The notes: generated by a model from the letters alone, not told the origin. DNA of 64,000 nt from Devosia oryziradicis (GCF_016698645.1 NZ_CP068047.1:558001-622000), one strand, 5' to 3'; counted from the first letter of the stretch, positions 8,055 through 17,161 are shown. Numbers and translations are program-made.

Positions 8055-8698
8055 GGCGTCCACCTCAGGAAATTCTCGATCAGCTGCAATCCCAGCGCCT
8101 GCGATTTTTCCGGGTGGAACTGGGTGCCGAACATGTTGTCGCGGCCGACACAGGCGGTAACGGCACCGCCATAGTCGGTGGTCGCCATCAGGCTCGCCGG
8201 GCTTTCGGTGACCAGGTGGTAGGAGTGCACGAAATAGGCGTGCAGCCCATCGGGACCGTCGGGGATGCCGGCAAAGAGCGGATGCTGCTGCTGGATGGAA
8301 ATGGTGTTCCAGCCCATATGCGGGATCTTGAGCGAGGGGTCGGATGGCGTGATCTTCTGCACCGCGCCCGGGATCCAGCCCAGACCCGGCGTCACCACCT
8401 TTTCGCGGCCTTCGGAGGCCATCAGCTGCATGCCGACGCAGACGCCCAGGAACGGCACTCCACGGCGGATGACGCGCTCCTCGAGCACATCGACCATGCC
8501 CTGGACAGCATCGAGCCCGGCCTTGCAATCGGCAAAGGCGCCGACGCCCGGCAGCATGATGCGGTCAGCCGCGCGGACACGGTCGGGATCGGCGGTTACT
8601 TGCACGGTGATGCCAAGCGGGGTCGCCATGCGCTCGAAGGCCTTGGCCGCCGAGTGGAGGTTGCCGGCGCCATAATCGATGATGGTAACAAGGCTCAC
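8051..8698 (-). CDS. hisH: Imidazole glycerol phosphate synthase, glutamine amidotransferase subunit
   Basis: Class I glutamine amidotransferase that feeds ammonia to HisF. The 215-residue protein has the full catalytic triad: nucleophile C87 in LGVCVGMQ and H195/E197 in GTQFHPEKS. The start is GTG at 8698, overlapping the DUF2628 stop (GTGA); the upstream open frame has no homology. Part of the tightly coupled DUF2628-hisH-hisA-membrane protein-hisF chain. Confidence 0.95.
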   Translation of the reverse strand: MSLVTIIDYGAGNLHSAAKAFERMATPLGITVQVTADPDRVRAADRIMLPGVGAFADCKAGLDAVQGMVDVLEERVIRRGVPFLGVCVGMQLMASEGREKVVTPGLGWIPGAVQKITPSDPSLKIPHMGWNTISIQQQHPLFAGIPDGPDGLHAYFVHSYHLVTESPASLMATTDYGGAVTACVGRDNMFGTQFHPEKSQALGLQLIENFLRWTP

Positions 8699-9042
8699 CG
8701 CAGGGCCTCCAGTTGTGCCAGTTCGGCATTGAGGGCCACGCGTTCGCCGCGTTGGCGCCAGCCGCGCCGGAGCAGGGCGTGCCGGCGCAGGCCCGGGGCA
8801 GCAAAGCCGAGCCACGCGGCGCCGAGCAGATAAAGCAGAAACGCCGCGTCGCCACCGATGATTGCGGCCAGGGCAGCCAGCGCAACAGCGCCCAGTATAA
8901 AGGCAACCAGCTCGAGCCAGAGCCCATGCGCAGCTAGGAAAACCGGCGGCAGGATGGCGGCGAGCCAGGAGAATGTCTCCGGCACGACGGCCGGAAGGTC
9001 GGGCCTGCCGGGTCTGGGGTCGAAAATGGCGTAGAGGGTCAC
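8695..9042 (-). CDS. DUF2628 membrane protein
   Basis: A 115-residue protein beginning VTLYAIF, with a hydrophobic core of about three segments (residues 25-42, 43-60, 64-82) and a charged C-terminal helix. I recognise it as the DUF2628 protein commonly found between hisB and hisH in Hyphomicrobiales; its function is unknown. I prefer the GTG at 9042, with GGAGAG four bases upstream; a TTG at 9054 would place the ribosome site inside the gene. It overlaps hisH by GTGA. Confidence 0.75.
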   Translation of the reverse strand: MTLYAIFDPRPGRPDLPAVVPETFSWLAAILPPVFLAAHGLWLELVAFILGAVALAALAAIIGGDAAFLLYLLGAAWLGFAAPGLRRHALLRRGWRQRGERVALNAELAQLEALR

Positions 9043-9063
9043 AACTCTCTCCAATATCCCGAT

Positions 9064-9133
9064 GTCATCCCGGCCTTGAGCCGGGATCCATCTCGAGATC
9101 GCAGGATGGACCCTGGCTCAGGGCCGGGGTGAC
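9064..9133. repeat. Intergenic inverted repeat, GTCATCCCGG family
   Basis: GTCATCCCGGCCTTGAGCCGGG on the left pairs with an inverted relative ending CAGGGCCGGGGTGAC on the right, around a short centre. Lies upstream of DUF2628, between it and hisB, so it is probably transcribed with the his operon. Confidence 0.7.
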
Positions 9134-9198
9134 ACCGTGGATGGGCTGCACTTAGATGAAATTTGACGCCGGTGGAAGGGTCGAGCACCAGACGGGCT

Positions 9199-9310
9199 CC
9201 CTCGCCCCTTTGGGGAGAGGGGTGGGGTGAGGGGCCTTTACTGGGTGCCGCGGGGAGGAGAGACCCCTCACCAGGCGCTGCGCGCCGACCTCTCCCCGGA
9301 GGGGCGAGGT
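9199..9310. repeat. Intergenic inverted repeat, CCTCCCC family, copy 2
   Basis: Outer arms CCTCGCCCC (9199-9209 area) and GGGGCGAGG (9301-9309) with inner GGGGTGAGGGG / CCCCTCACC arms. Placed immediately downstream of the hisB stop codon, so it may fold in the hisB-DUF2628 intercistronic RNA. Confidence 0.7.
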
Positions 9311-9315
9311 AAAGC

Positions 9316-9903
9316 CTAGAGCGTACCCTTGGTGCTCGGCACCCGGTCACCGACGCGCGGATCGATCTCCACCGCCTCACGCAGGGCGCGCGCCACCGCC
9401 TTGAACATCGACTCGGCCAGATGGTGGTTGTTGTCGGTATAGAAGTTCTCGATATGGAGCGTGATGCCGGCATTCATGGCGAAGGCCTGGAAGAATTCGC
9501 GGAACAGCTCGGTATCCATCTCGCCGACCTTGTCGCGCGAGAACTCGGCCCGGAACACCAGGAAGGGCCGGCCCGACACGTCGAGCGCCGCGCGGGTCAG
9601 CGTGCCATCCATCGGCAGGTCGGCCGAGGCATAGCGACGGATACCCTTCTTGTCGCCGAGCGCCTTCGATATGGCCTGGCCCAGCGCAATGCCGACATCT
9701 TCCGCCGTGTGGTGGAAATCGATGTGCAGGTCACCCTTGCAGGACACGTCCATGTCGATCAGCGAGTGGCGGCTGAGCTGGTCCAGCATATGGTCGAGAA
9801 AGCCGATGCCGGTGGCCATGCGATGCGCGCCCGTACCATCGAGGTTCACCGAGACATTGATCTCGGTCTCGTTGGTCTTGCGGGCGACGGTGGCTTTGCG
9901 CAT
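9316..9903 (-). CDS. hisB: Imidazoleglycerol-phosphate dehydratase
   Basis: Manganese enzyme that dehydrates imidazole glycerol phosphate. The 195-residue protein is the single-function form, without the phosphatase domain of E. coli HisB. It shows the metal-binding motifs [20 protein letters not shown] and NNHHLAES. First gene of the leftward his block; about 260 bp of repeats separate it from DUF2628. Its promoter must lie in the 424-bp gap shared with hslV. Confidence 0.95.
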   Translation of the reverse strand: MRKATVARKTNETEINVSVNLDGTGAHRMATGIGFLDHMLDQLSRHSLIDMDVSCKGDLHIDFHHTAEDVGIALGQAISKALGDKKGIRRYASADLPMDGTLTRAALDVSGRPFLVFRAEFSRDKVGEMDTELFREFFQAFAMNAGITLHIENFYTDNNHHLAESMFKAVARALREAVEIDPRVGDRVPSTKGTL

Positions 9904-10327
9904 GGCGGTCTCCGGGGATACGGCGGCTCACTAGCAGATAGCCACGGATGCGTGAAGATCGGGTTGAAGCTCAACTTATCCCCGCCCCTTGTGGCCCCCG
10001 CATACTGATCCGGTTCCCGCACAAGAACTGCGCGGTCGCGACGAACGGTCGTGTGTGGGGATGCCGGTGGGGCCGGAGTCGTTCGGCCCGGCGGAGGAAA
10101 ATCGGCAGCTACGCTTGCGACACAGCGTGCCTGGCCCGGACCCGTCTCAAACCCCGGCGTGACGGCGAGGCTTTGCCTCTTTTATCTGCGGACTACCCGC
10201 TCGGGGCAAAGTCTCGCCATCACTGCAGGACATCCGGAGGCCGGCAGGCAGTCCGGTGCCTTGGCACGCATTGCATTCCCGTCCGAGCCTCCTAAATATC
10301 ACTCAACAGTTCGGAGTATCTCCCCAA
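9904..10327. other. Divergent intergenic region hisB/hslV
   Basis: A 424-bp gene-free gap holding the promoters of hisB (leftward) and hslV (rightward). It includes an imperfect inverted repeat GGCGAGGCTTTGCC (about 10163-10176) and GGCAAAGTCTCGCC (about 10206-10219), and a possible promoter at 10271-10298. I see no convincing gene in it. Confidence 0.7.
10271..10298 (+). promoter_or_regulatory. Candidate promoter of hslV-GNAT-hslU
   Basis: TTGCAT (10271-10276), a 16-bp spacer and TAAATA (10293-10298) resemble -35/-10 hexamers about 30 bp before the hslV ATG. hslVU is a heat-shock operon in many bacteria; I cannot match this site clearly to an RpoH consensus. Confidence 0.3.
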
Positions 10328-10888
10328 ATGAGTGACAGCAATTTCCCCGGGTGGCATGGGACGACGATCGTCTCCGTGCGCAAGGGCAGCAAGGTCGTGG
10401 TGGCTGGCGATGGCCAGGTGTCCATGGGCCAGACCGTGATGAAGCATGGCGCCAGGAAGGTCCGGCGCCTGGCCGGCGGCAAGGTGATCGGCGGCTTTGC
10501 CGGCTCCACCGCCGATGCCTTTACTCTGTTCGAGCGCCTCGAGGCGCGGCTCGAGCAATATCCTGACCAGCTGATGCGCGCCGCGGTCGAACTGGCCAAG
10601 GATTGGCGCACCGATCGCTACCTGCGCAAGCTCGAAGCCATGATGATCGTGGCCGACAAGCGCGAAACCCTGGTCTTGACCGGCACGGGCGATGTGCTGA
10701 CGCCGGACCATGGCGTCACCGCCATCGGCTCGGGCGGCAATTATGCGCTCAGCGCCGCGCTGGCCCTGCACCAGAATACCGAAATGGATGCCGAGGCCAT
10801 CGCCCGCAGTGCTATGAAGATCGCCGAGGAGATCTGCGTCTATACCAATGGCAACGTCACGCTCGAAACCATCGAGCTCGACGCGTGA
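10328..10888 (+). CDS. hslV: ATP-dependent protease proteolytic subunit HslV
   Basis: Threonine protease core of the HslUV (ClpYQ) machine. The 186-residue protein has a short propeptide ending at G11, exposing catalytic T12 in HGTTIVSVR, followed by the conserved GDGQVSMG-T segment. The start is ATG at 10328; the N-terminus is typical for alphaproteobacteria. It overlaps the following GNAT gene by GTGA, and hslU follows that, so the three are probably translated from one mRNA. Confidence 0.96.
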   Translation: MSDSNFPGWHGTTIVSVRKGSKVVVAGDGQVSMGQTVMKHGARKVRRLAGGKVIGGFAGSTADAFTLFERLEARLEQYPDQLMRAAVELAKDWRTDRYLRKLEAMMIVADKRETLVLTGTGDVLTPDHGVTAIGSGGNYALSAALALHQNTEMDAEAIARSAMKIAEEICVYTNGNVTLETIELDA

Positions 10889-11409
10889 GCTTTTCGATCC
10901 GCCAGCTGACCGCCGACGATGTCGAAGCCTATCGGGCCATCCGGCTTGAAGCGCTGACCGTTTCGCCGGAGTCCTACGGCACCTCGGCTGAGAGCTTCAG
11001 CCGGCGCACGGTGGAATCGCTTCGCACACAGCTGGCGCAGATGGCCTTTTTCGGCGCCTTCAATGCAGCGGGCGAGCTCTCCGGCATTGTCGCCTATGCC
11101 CGCGACGACGGCGAGCGCGAGACGCATCGCGGCTGGTTGCTCCAGGTCTATACCAGGCCTGAGCTGCGCGGCAGCGGCGCATCGCTGGCGATGATCGAAG
11201 CTGCGGTTGCGCATGCGCGGACCGAAGTCATCCAGCTGCACCTGATGGTCGGGACGCATAATGCGCCGGCCATCCGGCTCTACCAGAAGGCGGGGTTTGC
11301 CATTTACGGCACCGACCCCCGCTGCCTCCAAGTGAACGGTCGCTATATCGACGAACACATGATGGTGCGCTTCCTCGACGAAGGCGCCAGGAAAGACGAC
11401 GACAAATGA
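10885..11409 (+). CDS. GNAT family N-acetyltransferase between hslV and hslU
   Basis: A 174-residue acetyltransferase with the GNAT core: strand-rich N-terminus, [13 protein letters not shown] as the acetyl-CoA-binding (Q/R)-x-x-G-x-G/A-type loop, and the C-terminal N-A-x-x-LYQKAGF motif. Substrate unknown. It starts with GTG at 10885 overlapping the hslV stop and ends in an ATGA overlap with hslU, so it is translationally locked into the protease operon. The arrangement is recurrent in Hyphomicrobiales, which hints at a link to proteostasis, but none is shown. Confidence 0.88.
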   Translation: MSFSIRQLTADDVEAYRAIRLEALTVSPESYGTSAESFSRRTVESLRTQLAQMAFFGAFNAAGELSGIVAYARDDGERETHRGWLLQVYTRPELRGSGASLAMIEAAVAHARTEVIQLHLMVGTHNAPAIRLYQKAGFAIYGTDPRCLQVNGRYIDEHMMVRFLDEGARKDDDK

Positions 11410-12716
11410 GTGAAACCAATTTTTCCCCGCGCGAGATCGTCAGCGAACTCGATCGCAATATCGTCGGCCAGAACGATGCCAAGCGCGCCGTGGCCGTCGC
11501 CCTGCGCAATCGCTGGCGCCGGCAGCAGCTCAGCCCCGAGCTGCGCCGCGAGGTGACGCCCAAGAATATCCTGATGATCGGGCCGACCGGCGTCGGCAAG
11601 ACCGAGATCAGCCGTAGGCTGGCGCGTTTGGCTCAAGCGCCCTTCATCAAGGTCGAGGCCACCAAGTTCACCGAGGTGGGCTATGTCGGCCGCGATGTCG
11701 AGCAGATCGTGCGCGACCTGGTGGAAGCCGGCATCGCGGTTTTGCGCGACAAGCGCCGCGCCGATGTGCAGGCGCAGGCCCATGCCAATGCCGAAAACCG
11801 CGTGCTTGACGCGCTGGTCGGCAGTTCGGCCGCGCCCTCGACCCGCGATTCCTTCCGCAAGAAGCTGCGCAACAATGAGCTCGACGACAACGAGATCGAG
11901 ATCGAGATGCAGCCCTCGCCCAATACCGGGGGGTTCGAGATTCCCGGCATGCCAAATGGCGGCATCGGCATGATCAATCTCAGTGACATGTTCAAGTCGG
12001 CCATGGGCGGCCGCGGGGTGAAGCGCAAGATCAAGGTGAAAGACGCCTATGAGCCGCTGATCGCCGAGGAAGCCGACAAGCTGCTCGATCAGGAACAGCT
12101 CAAGAGCGAAGCCATCGAGCTGGTGGAAAACCACGGCATCGTCTTCATCGACGAGATCGACAAGGTGGCGGCCCGCGAAGGCGGCGTTACCGGCGGTCCG
12201 TCGCGCGAGGGCGTGCAGCGCGATTTGTTGCCGCTGATCGAGGGCACGACGGTTTCGACCAAGTACGGCCCCGTTAATACCGACCATATCCTGTTCATCG
12301 CCTCGGGTGCCTTCCATGTCAGCAAGCCGAGCGACCTGCTTCCGGAACTGCAGGGCCGCCTGCCGATCCGGGTAGAGCTCAAGGCGCTGACGCGCCAGGA
12401 TTTCATCCGCATCCTCAGCGATACCGACAATAGCCTGATCAAGCAGTATGTGGCGCTGATGGGCACCGAAGGTGTGGTGCTCGACTTCACCGACACTGCC
12501 ATCGAGGCGATTGCCGACGCGGCGGTCAAGGTCAACAACTCGGTCGAAAATATCGGCGCGCGGCGCTTGCAGACGGTGATGGAGCGGCTGGTGGAAGACA
12601 TCAGCTTCGAAGCCCCCGACAAGCAGGGCCAGACCATCACCATCGACGCCACCTTCGTCGCCGACAAGGTGGGCGTGCTGGCAGCCGATCAGGATTTGAG
12701 CAAGTTCGTGCTGTAG
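11406..12716 (+). CDS. hslU: ATP-dependent protease ATPase subunit HslU
   Basis: AAA+ unfoldase that feeds substrates to HslV. The 436-residue protein has Walker [10 protein letters not shown] (residues 59-67), Walker [10 protein letters not shown], an inserted I-domain in the middle third, and a C-terminal end LSKFVL of the type that docks onto HslV. Starts with ATG overlapping the GNAT stop. Followed by a repeat rather than a clear terminator. Confidence 0.97.
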   Translation: MSETNFSPREIVSELDRNIVGQNDAKRAVAVALRNRWRRQQLSPELRREVTPKNILMIGPTGVGKTEISRRLARLAQAPFIKVEATKFTEVGYVGRDVEQIVRDLVEAGIAVLRDKRRADVQAQAHANAENRVLDALVGSSAAPSTRDSFRKKLRNNELDDNEIEIEMQPSPNTGGFEIPGMPNGGIGMINLSDMFKSAMGGRGVKRKIKVKDAYEPLIAEEADKLLDQEQLKSEAIELVENHGIVFIDEIDKVAAREGGVTGGPSREGVQRDLLPLIEGTTVSTKYGPVNTDHILFIASGAFHVSKPSDLLPELQGRLPIRVELKALTRQDFIRILSDTDNSLIKQYVALMGTEGVVLDFTDTAIEAIADAAVKVNNSVENIGARRLQTVMERLVEDISFEAPDKQGQTITIDATFVADKVGVLAADQDLSKFVL

Positions 12717-12742
12717 GACACTGCCGCTTCAACATACTCTGT

Positions 12743-12859
12743 GTCACCCCGGCCTTGAGCCGGGGTCCATCTTGATATGCGCGGCGATCGGATGCAGATC
12801 AAACACCTTGCGGCCGTGGCTCAATCTCAAGATGGATCCCGGCTCAAGGCCGGGATGAC
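12743..12859. repeat. Intergenic inverted repeat, GTCACCCCGG family
   Basis: GTCACCCCGGCCTTGAGCCGGGGTCCATCT-type left arm faces AGATGGATCCCGG...CCGGGATGAC on the right, about 117 bp overall, between convergent hslU and the XRE gene. It could act as a bidirectional transcription barrier. Confidence 0.7.
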
Positions 12860-12875
12860 ATCGTGGGCGGCTGAC

Positions 12876-13244
12876 CTATCGTTTCTTCCCCGACCGCCGG
12901 ATCAACTCATCCCTGAGGAATCTCAGATCCTCGGCCTCGAGCTTGCCGATATCGGCTGCGAGCCGGTTGGTCAGCTCGGTCGCCTCGGGCACGAGGCCAC
13001 CCGTATCGATCGTGACCTTGGGATCGCTCATCTCGGCGAGGCGCTGGAGCTCTTCCGCCTCGTCCCATATCACGTTGAAGAAGGCAATGATGCGATGCAG
13101 CAGGAACCCCGTGGGACGGCCCCGGCGGCCATGCTCGAGCGCCGAGAGATAGGCGCTCGAGACGTTGAGCGCCGCCGCCATGTCCTTGAGGGAAATGCCA
13201 CGCTCCTCGCGCAACTGCCTCATCCTGGCGCCCAACGGGGTCAT
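12876..13244 (-). CDS. XRE-family helix-turn-helix transcriptional regulator
   Basis: A 122-residue protein with an N-terminal Cro/CI HTH (about residues 8-62: RMRQLREERGISLKDMAAALNVSSAYLSALEHGRRG) and a C-terminal helical region containing a second conserved block (LPEATELTNRLAADIG-like). I start it at the ATG at 13244, which overlaps the smr stop as ATGA. No toxin-like partner is adjacent, so I do not read it as an antitoxin. Target unknown; the smr-XRE pair recurs in the order. Confidence 0.85.
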   Translation of the reverse strand: MTPLGARMRQLREERGISLKDMAAALNVSSAYLSALEHGRRGRPTGFLLHRIIAFFNVIWDEAEELQRLAEMSDPKVTIDTGGLVPEATELTNRLAADIGKLEAEDLRFLRDELIRRSGKKR

Positions 13245-13828
13245 GCGCGGCGCAGGCGCACATACCACGCCCCCTCCCCCCCATGACCGCGCGCCGCCAC
13301 GCTCCAGCCCGAAACCATGGGCGAAAGGCTCGGTTCATTGAGCCAGATCGGCAGCATGGTGCGCAACACGCCGCGCTCGGTCATGGCAGCGATATAGTCA
13401 TTGTCGGTCTTGGCGCCCTTGCCGGTAATGACCAGCACCGTGCGGTCGCCACGGTTGAAGCGGGCATGGATGAAGCCATGCAGCGCCGCGCGCGCCTCGT
13501 TCTGGGTCATGCCGTGGAGGTCGATGCGCCCGTCAATGTCGATGCGGCCGCGGCTGACTTTCCGGCGAATGGACGGATCGACCGCCTTGTCGGGCAAGGA
13601 CGTTGGCGGAAGCGGCGCCTGGTAGGGAGGCAGGAAGGGCTTGCGAGGCTGCTGCCGGGTCGGGGGTGCCTTGGCAACCGCGACGGGCGCCGGTTCCTCC
13701 GGCGGAAGGGGGAGTGGTGCGGCGTTGAATTTCAGCAGACCCTTGCGGCGCAGGGGATCGACCGTTGCAGCTACCGCTGTCCACAGGTGGAAGTCGTGCG
13801 GCAGGCGCCTGGGATCACGCTTGGACAT
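13241..13828 (-). CDS. Smr domain protein
   Basis: A 195-residue protein with a proline-rich linker (about residues 38-80) and a C-terminal Smr domain that shows the DLHGMTQNEA motif and the LVITGKG turn. Smr domains, named from the MutS2 C-terminus, bind or nick branched DNA or RNA in characterised members; no function is known for this stand-alone alphaproteobacterial type. It is followed by the XRE gene with an ATGA overlap and preceded by the Tim44-like gene at 33 bp. Confidence 0.85.
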   Translation of the reverse strand: MSKRDPRRLPHDFHLWTAVAATVDPLRRKGLLKFNAAPLPLPPEEPAPVAVAKAPPTRQQPRKPFLPPYQAPLPPTSLPDKAVDPSIRRKVSRGRIDIDGRIDLHGMTQNEARAALHGFIHARFNRGDRTVLVITGKGAKTDNDYIAAMTERGVLRTMLPIWLNEPSLSPMVSGWSVAARGHGGEGAWYVRLRRA

Positions 13829-13861
13829 GGTTGGACTGTGCCGCCCGGCCGCCTTCGGGGA

Positions 13862-14575
13862 TCAGTCCAGCTGGCTGGTCGTCACGACCTTCCAATTGGG
13901 GTCGCGCGACTTGGGATTGCGCGCGAAGGTCCATTCGTCGGCAATGGTCTGCACCTGGTCGGCATTGCCCTCGACCAGGTTGCCATCCTTGTCGCGGGTG
14001 GCCGAAACCACCTCGGCGTGGAAACGCACGGTGATCAGGACATTCTTGCGGTCGTATTCGGCTTCGGAGATCTCGACCTTGGGCAGGCCGACGAAGGTGA
14101 AATCGACGGTCTGGCCAGCCGCTTCCCGCTCGGCAATGGCGCGCTGGAAGCCTTCGAACACGTCCTTTTCGAGAAGGTTCTTGAGCGTCTGGCGATCGCC
14201 CGCAGCATAGGCGGTGACGATCATCTCGTAGGCCTGCTTGGCGCCATCGAGGAAGCTCTTGGGCGTAAAGGTCGGATCGGCTTCGACCACGGCGCGGAAA
14301 CCGGCAGCCAGCTCGGCATTGCCGCGCGAGAACTGCTCGATCTCGGCCTCGGTCTTGCGGGCGCGGCGCTCGTCGTCGAGGTCGGGCGTGCCCGTGCCGC
14401 GCGGACGGAGGGGCACCACGGTTTCCTCGGACACTTCGGCCGATGCCGGCTTGCGGCGCTCCACCGGCGGACGTTCATTGCCGGTCCTGGTGCCCAGAAC
14501 CGAGCGCAGCCGGAACAGCACGAAGACCGCCACGGCAATCACGATAAGCGTGGGCAGGTCGAAGAATTCATCCAT
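13862..14575 (-). CDS. Tim44/TimA family membrane-associated protein
   Basis: A 237-residue protein with a short N-terminal membrane anchor (about residues 5-20), a charged linker, and a C-terminal Tim44-like domain (about residues 90-237) ending WKVV-TSQ. Tim44 is the mitochondrial import motor anchor; the bacterial homologue (TimA) is associated with the inner membrane in alphaproteobacteria, role poorly defined. Start chosen at the ATG at 14575. In related genomes an mltA-type gene often lies between timA and smr; here the gap is only 33 bp. Confidence 0.85.
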   Translation of the reverse strand: MDEFFDLPTLIVIAVAVFVLFRLRSVLGTRTGNERPPVERRKPASAEVSEETVVPLRPRGTGTPDLDDERRARKTEAEIEQFSRGNAELAAGFRAVVEADPTFTPKSFLDGAKQAYEMIVTAYAAGDRQTLKNLLEKDVFEGFQRAIAEREAAGQTVDFTFVGLPKVEISEAEYDRKNVLITVRFHAEVVSATRDKDGNLVEGNADQVQTIADEWTFARNPKSRDPNWKVVTTSQLD

Positions 14576-14737
14576 GGAGCAATGCACCTTACCTGGTCGC
14601 GCCCGAGAAAATCGACGCGTCAGCGCTCGTTGAGCGCAAGATTTTGCCTATATATAGCAATGCCTCACCCCAAAACCAGTTCACACTGGGGCGAGAATGC
14701 GTTTTGCCGCACCCGCGCAGAGAAGGAAACCCAGCCC

Positions 14738-15193
14738 TTGGCCCGATATTTCGCCCTTGGCCTTATTCTCCTCCCCATCGTCGAGATCGCCATTTTCATC
14801 AAGGTGGGCCAGACGATCGGGCTGCTGCCCACCCTGGCGCTGGTCATCGGCGCGGCCTTGCTGGGCGGGCTCCTGCTGCGCCAGCAGGGCCTGTCGGTCC
14901 TCGGGCAGCTGCGCAACAATGTCGGTCGGGGGCAGATGCCGGGCCGGACCATTGCCGATGCCATGATGATCGGGGTGGCCGCGCTGTTTCTGGTCCTGCC
15001 GGGTTTTCTCAGCGATGTCGTTGCCCTGGCGCTGTTGCTGCCGCCGGTGCGCGGCTGGATCTACGGAGCCTTGGCCAGCCGCGTCACCGTGGTCGACAGC
15101 GCGGGCTTCCGCCATGCGCCCGGCCGCGATGGTTCACGGCTGGGCCGCGAGGGCACGATAGATCTCGACGAAGACGACTATCGGCCCCGCTGA
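14738..15193 (+). CDS. fxsA: FxsA family membrane protein
   Basis: A 151-residue cytoplasmic-membrane protein with about three hydrophobic segments and the family signature E-I-x-x-F near the start (LPIVEIAIFIKVGQTIG) plus the LLRQQG-G and PG-SD segments. E. coli FxsA overproduction relieves phage T7 exclusion by F; its native role is unclear. I use the TTG at 14738 with AGAAGGAAA upstream, because the first transmembrane strand begins right after it. Divergent from timA and upstream of secB. Confidence 0.85.
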   Translation: MARYFALGLILLPIVEIAIFIKVGQTIGLLPTLALVIGAALLGGLLLRQQGLSVLGQLRNNVGRGQMPGRTIADAMMIGVAALFLVLPGFLSDVVALALLLPPVRGWIYGALASRVTVVDSAGFRHAPGRDGSRLGREGTIDLDEDDYRPR

Positions 15194-15270
15194 CCGGCGA
15201 GCCTTGTCGCTTGGCGGCAAAGATGATAGCCACCCGGCCAACAATATTCCTCGTGAAGGACTAGCAGCAC

Positions 15271-15792
15271 ATGGCTGACGATACCCAGGGCGGCGCGGCC
15301 CAGAACCCCGCAAACCTGCCCTCGATGAACCTGGTGGGCCAGTATATCCGCGATCTCAGCTTCGAGAATCCGGGTGCGCCCGGCTCGATCATGGCGGGTG
15401 GCGGTAACCCGGCCTTCAACGTCTCGATCTCGGTCGGCGTCAAGAAGCAGGCCGACGACATGTATGCCGTCGAGCTCACGCTCAATGCCAAGGCTAACAG
15501 AGAAGCCGTGGTGCTGTTCAATGTCGAACTCGTCTATGGCGGCGTGTTCCGCCTGCGCAACGTACCGGAAAACCAGCTCAGCCAGCTGTTGATGATCGAA
15601 TGCCCGCGGCTGATCTTCCCATTTGCGCGGCAGGTGCTGGCCAGCGTCACCCAGCAGGGCGGTTTCCCGCCGCTGATGATGGAACCGGTCGATTTCGCCG
15701 CCATCTATCGGCAGAACCTGGCCAAGCTGGCTGCCCAGCAGGGCGCGGCGCCCCTGACCGCGTCTGCGGCAGAGACCGACAAGCCCAACTGA
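15271..15792 (+). CDS. secB: Protein-export chaperone SecB
   Basis: Tetrameric cytosolic chaperone that keeps preproteins unfolded and delivers them to SecA. The 173-residue protein has the typical core with YIRDLSFE, LVYGGVF and the CPRLIFPFARQ segment, plus an Ala/Gln-rich C-terminal tail. A strong rho-independent terminator follows at 15814-15838. The fxsA-secB / dnaQ convergent arrangement is common in Hyphomicrobiales. Confidence 0.96.
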   Translation: MADDTQGGAAQNPANLPSMNLVGQYIRDLSFENPGAPGSIMAGGGNPAFNVSISVGVKKQADDMYAVELTLNAKANREAVVLFNVELVYGGVFRLRNVPENQLSQLLMIECPRLIFPFARQVLASVTQQGGFPPLMMEPVDFAAIYRQNLAKLAAQQGAAPLTASAAETDKPN

Positions 15793-15813
15793 GGCCTCAG
15801 GATTGAATGCATC

Positions 15814-15840
15814 AAAGCCCCGCCAAGAGCGGGGCTTTTT
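15814..15840 (+). terminator. Rho-independent terminator of secB
   Basis: Perfect 9-bp stem AAAGCCCCG/CGGGGCTTT with a 7-base loop, followed by a T run. It extends to the dnaQ stop codon and, having A residues upstream, may serve both converging genes. Confidence 0.9.
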
Positions 15841-16568
15841 CATTCTGCAGCGACGTTGTCGCCACCGCCGGCCATGTCGGCATACTTGGCCCAGATGGAA
15901 TCAGGACCGAGCGAGGCCACCAATTTTTCATGGGCGGCGAATTCATCGGCCAACAGGCGCGGGGGAAGCGGGACCGGCCGCCGGGCTGCAACGATGCGGG
16001 TGGCAATGGCATCGGCGCCTGAAATCCGGGTTTCGGCGATCAGCGCCAGGCTGACCTGCTTGCCGCCGATCAGCTCGAGATAGACCTCCGCCAGGATCTC
16101 GCTGTCGAGCAGCGCGCCATGCAGGGTACGGCGGGAATTGTCGATGCCGTAATGCTTGCACAGCGCATCCAGGCTGACCCTGGCGCCGGGATGCTTGTCG
16201 CGAGCCAGCATGACCGTATCGATCACTTCATTGGCCAGCGGGCGGTGACCAGCGCGTTCCAGTTCGGCATTGAGAAAGCCGATATCGAACGCGGCGTTGT
16301 GGATGATCAGCTTGGCGTCGCCGATGAAGTCGAGGAAGTCGCCGACGACGGCCTTGAACAGCGGCTTGTCGGCGAGGAATTCGTCACCCAGCCCGTGCAC
16401 GCGGAATGCCTCTTCCGGCATCGGGCGCTGCGGGTTGATATAGACGTGGTAGTGCCGGCCCGAGGGAATGTGGTTGATCAGCTCGACGCAGCCGATTTCG
16501 ACCAGCCGGTCGCCCATGGCGGGCGAAAGGCCGGTGGTTTCGGTATCGAGGACGATCTCGCGATTCAT
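15840..16568 (-). CDS. dnaQ: DNA polymerase III epsilon subunit (3'-5' proofreading exonuclease)
   Basis: Proofreading subunit of the replicative polymerase. The 242-residue DEDDh exonuclease shows D8 and E10 in LDTETTG, D95 in HNAAFD, and H150/D155 in LHGALLDSE. The C-terminal ~60 residues would bind the alpha subunit. Its ATG overlaps the coaE stop (ATGA), and it is the last gene of maf-aroE-coaE-dnaQ, running away from the putative origin. Confidence 0.95.
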   Translation of the reverse strand: MNREIVLDTETTGLSPAMGDRLVEIGCVELINHIPSGRHYHVYINPQRPMPEEAFRVHGLGDEFLADKPLFKAVVGDFLDFIGDAKLIIHNAAFDIGFLNAELERAGHRPLANEVIDTVMLARDKHPGARVSLDALCKHYGIDNSRRTLHGALLDSEILAEVYLELIGGKQVSLALIAETRISGADAIATRIVAARRPVPLPPRLLADEFAAHEKLVASLGPDSIWAKYADMAGGGDNVAAE

Positions 16569-17161
16569 TTTCTTGGCCCTTGGGCTCGGATGCTGGCCAC
16601 CAGCGCGGCGACCATTTCCACCGTCTTGTCGATCGGCATGCCGGTATCGAACAGATAGGTTGCCCGCGCTTTCTTTTCGTCCTGCGGCAGCTGGCGGGCA
16701 AGGATGGTGTCGAGCTTTTCCCCGCTCATTCCGGGACGGGCCAGCGCGCGCTGACGCTGAATGGCGGGATCGACCCAGGTTACCCCGACGGCGTCGAAGC
16801 CATAGTCATAGCCGCTTTCGAACAGCAGGGGCACTTCCACGACGGCCAGCGCATGCCCTGCGGCCTCCGCCTCGTCCATGAACCGCGCTATGCGGGCGCG
16901 GACCAGTGGATGCACGACGGCCTCCAGGCGCTTGAAGCCATCAGGATCGGCAGCAAGCCGTTGCGACAGCAGAGCTTTGTCGATGCGCCCCTTAGTGGTA
17001 ACTCCGGGGAAAAGCGCCTCGACCGGCGCCACCGCTTCGCCCCTATAGAGCTCGGCCACAGCCTCGTCGGCGGAAAAGACCGGCACGCCCAGATCGGCGA
17101 AGGCCTTGAGCACGGTGGACTTGCCCGTGGCGATCGACCCCGTCATGCCGATGCGCCACAT
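16565..17161 (-). CDS. coaE: Dephospho-CoA kinase
   Basis: Last step of coenzyme A synthesis, phosphorylating the 3'-hydroxyl of dephospho-CoA. The 198-residue P-loop kinase has Walker A GSIATGKST at residues 8-16 and the family segments D-PLLFE and R-A-R. Two bases separate it from aroE and it overlaps dnaQ by ATGA, consistent with a single operon. Confidence 0.95.
   Translation of the reverse strand: MWRIGMTGSIATGKSTVLKAFADLGVPVFSADEAVAELYRGEAVAPVEALFPGVTTKGRIDKALLSQRLAADPDGFKRLEAVVHPLVRARIARFMDEAEAAGHALAVVEVPLLFESGYDYGFDAVGVTWVDPAIQRQRALARPGMSGEKLDTILARQLPQDEKKARATYLFDTGMPIDKTVEMVAALVASIRAQGPRK

Noticed and set aside
12876..13244. Possible toxin-antitoxin module built on the XRE regulator
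   Set aside because: The only coupled neighbour is an Smr protein, not a toxin family, and the arrangement is a conserved housekeeping order.
13283..15193. A 636-codon open frame reading through smr, timA and into fxsA
   Set aside because: Only the last 151 codons are a real gene (fxsA); the rest is the antisense shadow of two conserved genes.
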